Shown: piece after piece, positions 45,268 to 53,470 of the stretch
How the letters are laid out: every line of letters begins with the position of its first letter
Position numbering within the stretch: position 1 is the stretch's first letter
Origin: Prevotella sp.
GTDB lineage: Bacteria; Bacteroidota; Bacteroidia; Bacteroidales; Dysgonomonadaceae
Reading direction: 5' to 3'
DNA: 64,000 nucleotides
Assembly (NCBI GenBank): GCA_031271965.1
Contig: JAISUS010000009.1
Span: 52,972 to 116,971 of the forward strand
Notes under the pieces: generated by a model
Databases searched by the model: none
Seen by the model: the letters and a program-made list of their open reading frames with translations, nothing else
Told to the model about the DNA's origin: nothing
Program-made: the position numbers and the translations under genes

Positions 45268-45937
45268 CATTCTTCTCCAAAGCCCTCCACAAATTATCGT
45301 CAGGTATAGGAGCTATAACTTCCACCGGTTCTTTTGATACCGGATGGACAAAGGATATTTTACGGGCATGCAGGCTTATTCCTCCGTCAGGATTGGAACG
45401 GTCTGCTCCGTATTTCAAATCCCCCTTAATCGGGCAACCTATTTTTGCCAATTGACAACGTATTTGGTGATGTCGACCTGTCTGAAGATCTATTTCAAGC
45501 ATATTGTATTTATCTGAACGGGCTATCAATTTATAATGTAAAATAGCAAGTTTCGAATCCGGCTTTTCCGAATCATAAGCATACGACTTATTTTGCTTCT
45601 CATTCCGCACCAAATAATGTTGCAACGTTCCCTCTATCGGTTTTGGCATTTCTTTTACAACAGCCCAATAAGTCTTGCTTATTTCCTTACTTTTGAACAT
45701 ATCATTCAACCGGGCAAGCGCCTTGCTTGTTTTGGCAAAGACAACTATACCACTTGTTGGACGATCGAGCCTGTGCGTAACACCGCAGAAAACATTCCCC
45801 GGCTTGTTATACTTCTCTTTCAGATATTCCTTTACAATCTCCGAAAGAGGCTTATCTCCCGTCTTGTCGCCCTGTACAATTTCAGATACAGTCTTATTGA
45901 TTATAATGATATGATTATCTTCGTATAAAACAGTCAT
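45260..45937 (-). CDS. RluA-family pseudouridine synthase without S4 domain
   Basis: 225 aa from ATG 45937 (MTVLYEDNHIIIINK). The catalytic Asp lies in THRLDRPTSGIVVFAKTSKA; TGRHHQIRCQLAKIGCPIKGDLKYG follows. It isomerises uridine in structured RNA; specificity not predictable. Paralogue with an S4 domain at 29855. Terminator-like hairpin at 45961 lies upstream and belongs to catalase. Confidence 0.93.
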   Translation of the reverse strand: MTVLYEDNHIIIINKTVSEIVQGDKTGDKPLSEIVKEYLKEKYNKPGNVFCGVTHRLDRPTSGIVVFAKTSKALARLNDMFKSKEISKTYWAVVKEMPKPIEGTLQHYLVRNEKQNKSYAYDSEKPDSKLAILHYKLIARSDKYNMLEIDLQTGRHHQIRCQLAKIGCPIKGDLKYGADRSNPDGGISLHARKISFVHPVSKEPVEVIAPIPDDNLWRALEKNVI

Positions 45938-45960
45938 TATTCTTAAAATAAAATGCAAAG

Positions 45961-45993
45961 AAAAACCTTTCGAATGAAAATCGAAAGGTTTTT
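45961..45993 (-). terminator. Terminator of the catalase gene
   Basis: 13-bp stem AAAAACCTTTCGA / TCGAAAGGTTTTT with a 7-nt loop, 22 bp past the stop at 46015. Confidence 0.85.
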
Positions 45994-46014
45994 CTACTAA
46001 TATCCAAAAATTAA

Positions 46015-47517
46015 TTATCGAGCCGTTGCTTTCACTCTTTCTTCATGAGACATGGCAGCTAACCTTTTCACTTCATTAATATCAAGCCCCAATCCTTCTG
46101 CTACTCTTGTACCGTATTCGGGATGAGCCTTGTAGAATATAGCTGCCTGACGAAACTGAATACGTTTCTGAGCATTCCTGATATGAGCAACAATATTACC
46201 TACCAGGTTCGTTTTATCATAATCAGATAAAACCCTTCCGTACAAGTCTCCGGCTTGGGCATAATCGGCATCAGACACTACATACTCGTGGCGCGCAGCC
46301 ATTCCGGCAACATCCACCGGAGGTGCGGCATATTTTTTATCCGGCGCTGGGCCATCGAAACTATTAGGATAGTAATTTGGCCCGGTATAGCTATGCATAT
46401 TCATAGCGCCATCCCGCTGATATGTATTCACCTGAGCCTTCGGAGCATTCACCGGAATCATATCAAAATTAGCACCTAACCGATGGCGGTGTGTATCAGG
46501 ATAACTGAATACCCGCCCTTGAAGCATTTTATCCGGAGAAACAGCAATTCCCGGCACCAAATTCCCCGGAGAAAATGCAGCTTGTTCCACTTCAGTAAAA
46601 TAGTTTTCCGGATTACGGTCCAACACCATTTTACCCACAGGAATTAACGGATAATCCTTTTGAGACCAGACCTTAGTCACATCAAATGCATCGAATTTAT
46701 ATTGCGGGGCTTCCTCGGGTTTCATAATCTGTACATATACACTCCACGATGGAAAATCTTTATTTTCGATACTATCGAACAAGTCACGTGTAGCATGATC
46801 GGGATCAGTTCCTGCCAATTCGGTTGCTTCTTGCCGTGTCAGATTTTTTACGCCCTGATCAGTTTTGAAATGTAACTTAATCCAGTAATGTTCTCCTTTT
46901 TCGTTATACCACATATAAGTATGGCTTGTAAATCCATGCATATGACGATAAGAGTATGGAGTACCTCTATCGGTAAATAGAATCGTTGCCTGATGGACAC
47001 TTTCGGGTGTCAGAGACATAAAATCCCAGAAAGCATCAGCATCATCCAGATTAGAGGCCGGATTTTTCTTCTGTGTATGAATAAAATCCGGAAACTTGAT
47101 TGCATCACGAATGAAGAATACAGGTGTATTATTCCCCACCATATCATAATTGCCATCTTCAGTATAAAACTTAACTGCAAATCCGCGAGGGTCACGAGCT
47201 GTATCGGCCGAACCCCGCCCTCCGCCTACGGTAGAGAAGCGTACAAACACATCCGTTTTCTTTCCCACCTGAGACAAAAACGCAGCACGGGTGTATTGTG
47301 TCAGGTCATTTGTCACTTCAAAATATCCATGAGCTCCCGCTCCCTTGGCGTGGACAACACGTTCCGGAATCCGTTCACGATCGAAATGCGCCAACTTCTC
47401 CACCAAATGAGTGTCAGACAAGAGTGTCAAATGAGGATTTTGCGTCGTAATAGACGCTTGATCGTTGTCCACAGGGATACCCTGATTGGTAGTCATTCTT
47501 TTTCTTTTTTCTTCCAT
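46015..47517 (-). CDS. katA: Monofunctional haem catalase
   Basis: 500 aa, small-subunit type. Catalytic His56 is in [16 protein letters not shown], and [43 protein letters not shown] is the family signature. The haem-ligand Tyr is in [14 protein letters not shown]. It breaks down H2O2 in the cytoplasm. It is presumably inducible by peroxide, but no operator was seen. Monocistronic between terminators. Confidence 0.96.
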   Translation of the reverse strand: MEEKRKRMTTNQGIPVDNDQASITTQNPHLTLLSDTHLVEKLAHFDRERIPERVVHAKGAGAHGYFEVTNDLTQYTRAAFLSQVGKKTDVFVRFSTVGGGRGSADTARDPRGFAVKFYTEDGNYDMVGNNTPVFFIRDAIKFPDFIHTQKKNPASNLDDADAFWDFMSLTPESVHQATILFTDRGTPYSYRHMHGFTSHTYMWYNEKGEHYWIKLHFKTDQGVKNLTRQEATELAGTDPDHATRDLFDSIENKDFPSWSVYVQIMKPEEAPQYKFDAFDVTKVWSQKDYPLIPVGKMVLDRNPENYFTEVEQAAFSPGNLVPGIAVSPDKMLQGRVFSYPDTHRHRLGANFDMIPVNAPKAQVNTYQRDGAMNMHSYTGPNYYPNSFDGPAPDKKYAAPPVDVAGMAARHEYVVSDADYAQAGDLYGRVLSDYDKTNLVGNIVAHIRNAQKRIQFRQAAIFYKAHPEYGTRVAEGLGLDINEVKRLAAMSHEERVKATAR

Positions 47518-47610
47518 TGTTTAAGGTTTTTTATTTTGTAAAATGTTAGTTCTTCGCTATAATTATTAACACCTTAATTCCGGTTTTGTTCAGTTTATTT
47601 ACACATAAAA

Positions 47611-47640
47611 AAGAGGGAGAAGCTTGTGCTTCTCCCTCTT
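47611..47640 (-). terminator. Terminator of the C26-M19 fusion gene
   Basis: 13-bp stem AAGAGGGAGAAGC / GCTTCTCCCTCTT with a 4-nt loop, 23 bp past the stop at 47663. Confidence 0.85.
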
Positions 47641-47662
47641 AACTTATATTTTTGAATACTTC

Positions 47663-49480
47663 CTACTTTTTAGCAGCCTGTACAGTGGATAAAACGCGAA
47701 GAAAGTTCTTACCCCATATCTTCGCTATATCTTCATCAGAATACCCTCTTTCCAGCAATTTGACTGTTATATTGATCATATCGTTGCTGCCATTGCAACC
47801 GATAATTCCGCCGCCACCATCAAAATCAGACGCAATACCTACATGGTCGATACCTGCCACTTTGACTGCATAATCGATATGTTCGATGGCATCCATCAGG
47901 CTGGCTTTACTTTTATCCTTATTCATAAATAAATCGACAAGGCAGATCTGTACTACTCCTCCATTTTTAGCTAAAGCCTGTAATTGTTTGTCGGTTAGAT
48001 TGCGATCATGATCACACAGCGCCTTTACAGAAGAGTGTGATGCAATGACAGGCTGAGAGGATAATGCAATCACATCATAAAATGTTTTCTCACTCACATG
48101 CGAAATGTCAACAAGAATACCCCAACGATTCATTTCCTTCACCACCTTCTTACCAAAACTGCTTAGACCGTTCCATTCAGGTTGATCGCTTGATGAATCG
48201 CATATATCATTAGGTTTAGTGTGACACAGGGTGATATAATTTACCCCTCTGCTTTTAAACCGGGCAATATTTGCAATATCCTTACCTATCCCGTATCCAT
48301 TTTCAATACCTATAAATATAGCTTTCTTACCTTCTGCTTTCAATTTTACAAGATCATCTGCTGTGTATGCAATACCACAAATATCCTTATTTTTTTCTAC
48401 CTGAGCATATATACCATCTATCAAGCCATCTATTTTTTGAACAATCTTTTGTGAAGAAGCATCATCTCGTGGGCCTTGTGCTGTATAAGCTGCGAAGAAT
48501 ATAGCGTCGAGCATGCCCTCTTCCATCTTAGGGATGTTAACCTGATTGCTCTCCCTTTTACCTATATCAAATCCTTCTTTTTTAAATTCCAGAGGCGTGT
48601 CGCAATGGGTATCCACCGACAATATCTGCCGATGCAATTCTTTTGCCCGATGATATAATCCGGACTGTTTAACGATATGATCAAATATTTTCAACATTGT
48701 AGTATCTCCTCCTGCAATATGTCCTTCCGGATGCCACTGTACACCAAGTATATTACGGTTAGGATATGCTTCTATAGCTTCTACTATTCCATCGGGAGCG
48801 TATGCCACAGCCCTAAAACCAGGAGCAACATCTTTAACTCCCTGATGATGAAATGAGTTTACTGAAACATCAGTGGTATTTAATATTTTGAATAATTTCG
48901 AACCCTTTGCAATAGACACAGGATGTGTTCCTTGTTCCTTTGGTTCTGTTTGCCGATGCTTGATGGTACTGTCTTTATGCTGCGATGGTATATCCTGATA
49001 AAGCGTACCTCCAAAAGCTACATTGATAGCCTGTTCGCCACGGCAAATTCCCAAAACCGGAAGATTTCGATCGGTAGCCAATTTCAACAAAACAAGGTCG
49101 TATATATCACGGATAGAATCAATATCATTTATATCGGGAATAACCTCTTCTTTATAATACAATGGGTTAAAATCTTCACCACCTGTCATAACAAGCCCAT
49201 CAAGATTTCTAATTATATCCCTTAATACTTTACTATCCGTTATAGCGGGAATAATTACCGGATTTCCCCCTGCTTTAAGTATTGCCTGAATATACGTTCC
49301 GGGAACATTCGCTCCCCCACTCTTACTCCTACTGGCAGAAATACCTATAAGAGGTGAATATTTTGTTTTAACACTCACATTTTCAGAATCTGTTGTCTGA
49401 TAAAGCTTTGATAAATTCTGGGCTTTGACAAAACAGACACTCATCAACAGAATGAGTACAAAGGATACAATTTTTTTCAT
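47663..49480 (-). CDS. Fusion of C26 gamma-glutamyl hydrolase-like and M19 dipeptidase domains, exported
   Basis: 605 aa with a Sec signal (IVSFVLILLMSVCFVKAQ). The first about 270 residues form a class I amidotransferase-like C26 domain: Cys in LGICRGEQAINVAFGGTLYQD, GVQWHPEG His/Glu. The rest is a renal dipeptidase-like M19 domain: SVDTHCDTPL metal ligands, IGIENGY, ISHVSEKTF, ASHSSVKALCDHDRNL, GIASDFDGG. The domains could act in sequence on gamma-glutamyl peptides such as glutathione or peptidoglycan fragments in the periplasm. Such fusions are known in Bacteroidetes, but the substrate is open. A MITE ends 8 bp upstream of the ATG. Confidence 0.92.
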   Translation of the reverse strand: MKKIVSFVLILLMSVCFVKAQNLSKLYQTTDSENVSVKTKYSPLIGISASRSKSGGANVPGTYIQAILKAGGNPVIIPAITDSKVLRDIIRNLDGLVMTGGEDFNPLYYKEEVIPDINDIDSIRDIYDLVLLKLATDRNLPVLGICRGEQAINVAFGGTLYQDIPSQHKDSTIKHRQTEPKEQGTHPVSIAKGSKLFKILNTTDVSVNSFHHQGVKDVAPGFRAVAYAPDGIVEAIEAYPNRNILGVQWHPEGHIAGGDTTMLKIFDHIVKQSGLYHRAKELHRQILSVDTHCDTPLEFKKEGFDIGKRESNQVNIPKMEEGMLDAIFFAAYTAQGPRDDASSQKIVQKIDGLIDGIYAQVEKNKDICGIAYTADDLVKLKAEGKKAIFIGIENGYGIGKDIANIARFKSRGVNYITLCHTKPNDICDSSSDQPEWNGLSSFGKKVVKEMNRWGILVDISHVSEKTFYDVIALSSQPVIASHSSVKALCDHDRNLTDKQLQALAKNGGVVQICLVDLFMNKDKSKASLMDAIEHIDYAVKVAGIDHVGIASDFDGGGGIIGCNGSNDMINITVKLLERGYSDEDIAKIWGKNFLRVLSTVQAAKK

Positions 49481-49488
49481 CTTTTAGA

Positions 49489-49681
49489 GTCTGTTTAAAT
49501 TTTATAGCAAATCTTTTTTATAGCAATTTTTAGATGGATTTTATCATTTTTACTTGCGGGTTTAGCGGGCTAAACCAAGAGGAAAAAGGATAAAAGACGC
49601 TAAAAAGAGCAGAAAAAAGTTGCTAAGAATTATTTTATGGGAGTCTGTAATGAAAATTTTCGCTAAAATTTAAACAGGCTC
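49489..49681. mobile_element. MITE-like long-hairpin element, copy 2 (193 bp)
   Basis: Terminal repeats GAGTCTGTTTAAATTTTA (49489-49506) and its complement GAGCCTG... (49664-49681), flanked by TTA on each side. A central TAGCGGGCTA and a following GAGGAAAAAGGATAAAAGACGC block match copy 1. Noncoding. The left end lies 8 bp before the dipeptidase ATG at 49480. Confidence 0.82.
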
Positions 49682-49691
49682 TTAGTATTAT

Positions 49692-50942
49692 TTAGTCCGG
49701 TTCTACAGATACCGGTTGATTCTTAATCCAATCCTTTCCTTCTGTAAATCGTGTTACAAGCATTGCGCATACAACATTTCCTGTTGAATTGAGCAACGTT
49801 GCCGGAATATCTACAATAGCGCTGATTATAAGCAATGCCCCTGCCAGTTGAGGAGAAAAACCGAAAACAGAACAAATCAATAGCTCGCCTGTCATTCCTC
49901 CACTGGGAATTGCCCCCATCACTGCACCAACCAATAAAGCTACACCTATAATCATAAATATATTTGAGGAAGTAGTAAGTTCTTGTCCAAAAATGGTAAG
50001 CAGGAATATTATTTTCAAAACACCTGCCATTACAGAGCCATCTTTATGGATATTAGTACCTAAGGGTATAACCGTTTCAGCAATACTTTCTGGTATCCCC
50101 ATCTTTTTAGAAGCCTCTATATTTACGGGAATACATGCAGCACTGGACGATGTTGCAATAGCGGTAAGGGAGGGTGTCAATATATTTTTCCAAAAGGCGA
50201 AGAATCCTTTCTTCCCTCCGGCTAATAGGATGTATATGGAATTTAATCCGAAGAATGCAATAGCGGTAAGAATCAGATATAGAATAAAAACATGCATGTA
50301 CCCATTCAATATTTGCCCGCCTAATCGTCCCACAGTATCGGCAAAATAACATCCTAATCCAAGTGGCGCAGCCTTCATTATTATTCCCATCATTTTCATA
50401 ATAACAGAAGCCCCCGAATTCAAAAAGTCAGCTATAACTTTACCTTTTTCTTTAGAATAAGAAGTAGCCAGGCCCAGAAATGTAGAGAATATGATTAAAG
50501 GCAACAGATTAGACTTCGTGAAAAGCAAATGAAAATCGGATACTGTAAACAAATTGACAAAAACCTCGGCCGACGATAATTGCTTAATGGACTGATCGGG
50601 CAAAGATGCCATCAGATCGGACTGATTTATTCCTCCTAACGGATTATATATTAAAGTAAAGACGTATGCTACAATGGCTCCAATTATGGCAGTAAGCAAA
50701 AAAACAAAGATAATATTACCTATTACTTTGCTTACCATATTGGATTTCCGCATGTTATATATCGATGAAGAAACACTTAACAGGACGAGCGGCACTATGA
50801 GGACAAACATTAGATTAAGAAAAACATCCCCTATAGGTTTCACAACAGCAGTAGCCTCTCCAAAGAAAATTCCGCATAGTCCTCCAATAAGAATGCTACA
50901 AAGGAGAATTAGCGTGAAAGCATAGTTCTTTAAAATACTCAT
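49692..50942 (-). CDS. Dicarboxylate/amino acid:cation symporter (DAACS family)
   Basis: 416 aa, eight-TM plus re-entrant loop. The serine-rich hairpin motif appears as TAIATSSSAACIPVN, followed by PLGTNIHKDGSVMAG, with the later GAIPSGGMTGELLICSVFG and ATLLNSTGNVVCAMLVTR motifs. Family members import glutamate, aspartate, serine or dicarboxylates with Na+ or H+. A -7 box TATTTTTG lies on the minus strand at 50965-50972. Substrate not readable. Confidence 0.93.
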   Translation of the reverse strand: MSILKNYAFTLILLCSILIGGLCGIFFGEATAVVKPIGDVFLNLMFVLIVPLVLLSVSSSIYNMRKSNMVSKVIGNIIFVFLLTAIIGAIVAYVFTLIYNPLGGINQSDLMASLPDQSIKQLSSAEVFVNLFTVSDFHLLFTKSNLLPLIIFSTFLGLATSYSKEKGKVIADFLNSGASVIMKMMGIIMKAAPLGLGCYFADTVGRLGGQILNGYMHVFILYLILTAIAFFGLNSIYILLAGGKKGFFAFWKNILTPSLTAIATSSSAACIPVNIEASKKMGIPESIAETVIPLGTNIHKDGSVMAGVLKIIFLLTIFGQELTTSSNIFMIIGVALLVGAVMGAIPSGGMTGELLICSVFGFSPQLAGALLIISAIVDIPATLLNSTGNVVCAMLVTRFTEGKDWIKNQPVSVEPD

Positions 50943-51052
50943 TGATTAGTTTAATTTGAAGAGACAAAAATAGTTATGAATTATGAATAAAAGCAATTAA
51001 TTCTCAAAAATTCGATGAGAAGTAAGAAAGTAAAAGTTTTTTTAGCTTACAC

Positions 51053-51083
51053 CTTGCCAATATAAGAATTTTGCCTATATTTG
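51053..51083 (+). promoter_or_regulatory. Full promoter of tRNA-His
   Basis: -33 CTTG (51053-51056), 19-bp spacer, -7 TATATTTG (51076-51083), 18 bp before the tRNA. Best match to the Bacteroidetes housekeeping promoter in the window. Confidence 0.75.
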
Positions 51084-51101
51084 CACCGCAATTGCGAAAT
51101 G

Positions 51102-51175
<74 letters not shown>

Positions 51176-51179
51176 CAAC

Positions 51180-51213
51180 AAAAAAGCAACTAATTTTTAT
51201 TAGTTGCTTTTTT
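51180..51213. terminator. Bidirectional terminator between tRNA-His and the BtuF-like gene
   Basis: 15-bp stem AAAAAAGCAACTAAT / ATTAGTTGCTTTTTT with a 4-nt loop. Confidence 0.88.
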
Positions 51214-51231
51214 GTTTTTAGTAATATCCTT

Positions 51232-52359
51232 TTATTCCAGTTTCTTATAATATTTCAACTGATAATCCGGAAAAAGAGCGGGATGGAACACTTTTACAAA
51301 ATCCTTCAAAATATAATCGGGATGAATCGGCAGATCGTCATAATAAGACGAATATGATGTATTGCATCCATATACATTCTTTTCTTTAAAAGCCCTGAAG
51401 TAAGAATACGGTTTATACTCCTTCTCTAAACTTTTGTAGGTAATATCATCAGATGCATAATACCGAATCAGCCAAACATCGGCATCGCCCGCCTTATCCA
51501 AAACAGATTCGAAAGATAGTGGCAGAAATGTAGTTGTATTGTCGTCAGCCCACAAATAGGAGCCACCTCCATCAGCAAGCATATTAGCCATATAGCTTTT
51601 CCCTCCGGGCATATTCCAGCTCCCCATATAACGCATATCTGTGAATACCGTCGGACGCTTTGAAACTTCAGATGCAATCTTTTTAATATTATTATAGTTA
51701 GTTACGGTAATATTAAACAGAGAGTCTGCCAATTGTTCCTTGTCTATAAAAAGAGAATAAAAACGTATCCACTCGGCCCGTCCCAACGGATGAGGCTCAG
51801 TATAATCGGGTGTCTCTATCATCGGGATATTCGTATTAGTCACGCTTCCATACGCTTGTCCACTGATTGGCGATGTAAGAATTGCATCCGGGGACAACAT
51901 GATAATCTTTTCAACATCCGGATTACTAGCTAATCCTAAGTCCGTTATCGACCCGGTTTTAACACCTTCGATCACCTCTTTCGTTTTAATATATTGAGGT
52001 TCACACACCCCTTTTACAATACCGATAGAAGCAAGCTCTTTCAATGTTGAGCAATGAATAGCATTGTAAGTAATTACTTTATTCAAGGGAACTCTCACTA
52101 TCGTACCTTTGGGTAAATCAGCAGGCAATTTCCTGTTTTTCTTTACCAAAATATACTTTTGAAGAAGCTTAGTCGTATCCCAAGGATTTACAACCGAGAC
52201 TTCCGTATAGTCGGCAAACTTTTTCACCTGAAAACCCTTGGCATAATGTATCTCGTAGCTATCTTTTACATTCTTACTATCCTGATTGGCAGGCTTACTA
52301 TTGCAGCCTACCAATATCAGGACAAGAACAATTGAGGTATATAGTTTTAATAGATTCAT
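51232..52359 (-). CDS. BtuF-like periplasmic substrate-binding lipoprotein
   Basis: 375 aa. Lipobox VGC (Cys19) in LVLILVGCNSKP. The mature protein has the TroA-like two-lobed fold of siderophore/cobalamin binders (KGTIVRVPLNKVITYNAIHCSTLKELASIGIVKGVCEP, PDAILTS, RPTVFTDMRYMGSWNMPGGKSYMANMLADGGG). It should hand cobalamin (or an iron chelate) to an ABC importer, whose permease and ATPase genes are not in the window. Co-directional with BtuG and BtuB and 1 bp from the former; the riboswitch upstream makes cobalamin the likely ligand. Confidence 0.88.
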   Translation of the reverse strand: MNLLKLYTSIVLVLILVGCNSKPANQDSKNVKDSYEIHYAKGFQVKKFADYTEVSVVNPWDTTKLLQKYILVKKNRKLPADLPKGTIVRVPLNKVITYNAIHCSTLKELASIGIVKGVCEPQYIKTKEVIEGVKTGSITDLGLASNPDVEKIIMLSPDAILTSPISGQAYGSVTNTNIPMIETPDYTEPHPLGRAEWIRFYSLFIDKEQLADSLFNITVTNYNNIKKIASEVSKRPTVFTDMRYMGSWNMPGGKSYMANMLADGGGSYLWADDNTTTFLPLSFESVLDKAGDADVWLIRYYASDDITYKSLEKEYKPYSYFRAFKEKNVYGCNTSYSSYYDDLPIHPDYILKDFVKVFHPALFPDYQLKYYKKLE

Positions 52360-52360
52360 C

Positions 52361-53452
52361 TTACTTCGCGTCTGCTAAGAAAAAGACTCCCATCGGATTA
52401 AGCCCCTCGCTACTGAATTTTGTTTGATAAACTCCACTTGAAGAGAATTTATATACAGACCCTTTCGTTACATAATCGGTAATAGATATGTAAATATCTG
52501 AATTACTTGGATTGACAGATATTACACTTGCCTTATTTAAGTCAGTTGCCGATGGAGGTGTTACAAAACTTTGTTTTACTACTTCCCCTTTAGCGATATC
52601 ATAATAATACAGCTTTGCGGCAGCCGCAGCAGAATAATCCGTTGGGTCCATATATATAAGGAAGAGTTTATCTCCGCTTGCAGCCATACGGGTAGCAATA
52701 TCTACACCAATAACAGACACGACCTTTGTTTCCGGATTAATCTTTTGTAATGTAGGCCTTATATCTCCATAATTACCTGTTGAGATCACATAAATATTTC
52801 CGTATTTATCGCTTGTTATTTTTTCCGGATTAATTATAACGGGGATTTTTGTTTCGGCAAATGTCGACAGATTAATGACTGAAACTGTATTATCTGTTCC
52901 TTGTCCGGAATTTGCCACATACAGATTTCCATTAACTATCGTCATTTGCTCTGGATATGAGCCTACCTTTATTTGTTTGTCAACCGCCATCGAAGTTGTA
53001 TCTATCTGTAATACATAGCCACTTTGTGTGGTTACATACACTTTCTTTCCATAAGCCTGTGTATAACGAGGCTCCATCGGCTGATCTCCACTCTTCGGAT
53101 CTATTGTTTGCAGTATCTTTGCTGAGCGGTTTGTTATAAAAATCTTGTTTGAACCCGTTACGGTTATATACATCTTAGAACCATAAATAGTCATATCTTG
53201 TCCTAAATCCCCTAATTTCTGCTCTCCATTCATATTATAAAAGACTTCGGAAGTTAGCTTTTGTTTGTCAACATTATAATAGGACAAACTAGCATCATTC
53301 TTCCCCCAGTCTCCATTGTTTAATATATAAACTCCGGTTTTAGTGATTTCCGGCGCTTCCCATCCAGTAATTTTTTCATCATCCGATTCGCATGAAGCAA
53401 AGCCAAGTGCTAAGAGAGAGAATAAAACTCCCTGTAATAATAATTTTCTCAT
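52361..53452 (-). CDS. btuG: BtuG-like surface cobalamin-binding lipoprotein
   Basis: 363 aa. Lipobox GFASC (Cys21) is followed by ESDDEK, an acidic sequence like the lipoprotein export signals that bring Bacteroidetes lipoproteins to the cell surface. The mature part is a seven-bladed-type beta-propeller (YILNNGDWGKNDASLSYYNVDKQ, VYVTTQSGYVLQIDTTSM, NLYVANSGQGTDNTVSVINLST). BtuG proteins bind cobalamin tightly and pass it to the partner BtuB. It lies 18 bp downstream of btuB in a riboswitch-controlled operon. Confidence 0.88.
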   Translation of the reverse strand: MRKLLLQGVLFSLLALGFASCESDDEKITGWEAPEITKTGVYILNNGDWGKNDASLSYYNVDKQKLTSEVFYNMNGEQKLGDLGQDMTIYGSKMYITVTGSNKIFITNRSAKILQTIDPKSGDQPMEPRYTQAYGKKVYVTTQSGYVLQIDTTSMAVDKQIKVGSYPEQMTIVNGNLYVANSGQGTDNTVSVINLSTFAETKIPVIINPEKITSDKYGNIYVISTGNYGDIRPTLQKINPETKVVSVIGVDIATRMAASGDKLFLIYMDPTDYSAAAAAKLYYYDIAKGEVVKQSFVTPPSATDLNKASVISVNPSNSDIYISITDYVTKGSVYKFSSSGVYQTKFSSEGLNPMGVFFLADAK

Positions 53453-53470
53453 CTTATAATTGTTATTTAA

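Noticed and set aside
47518..47580. OxyR or PerR operator upstream of catalase
   Set aside because: The short AT-rich stretch shows no recognisable spaced palindrome.
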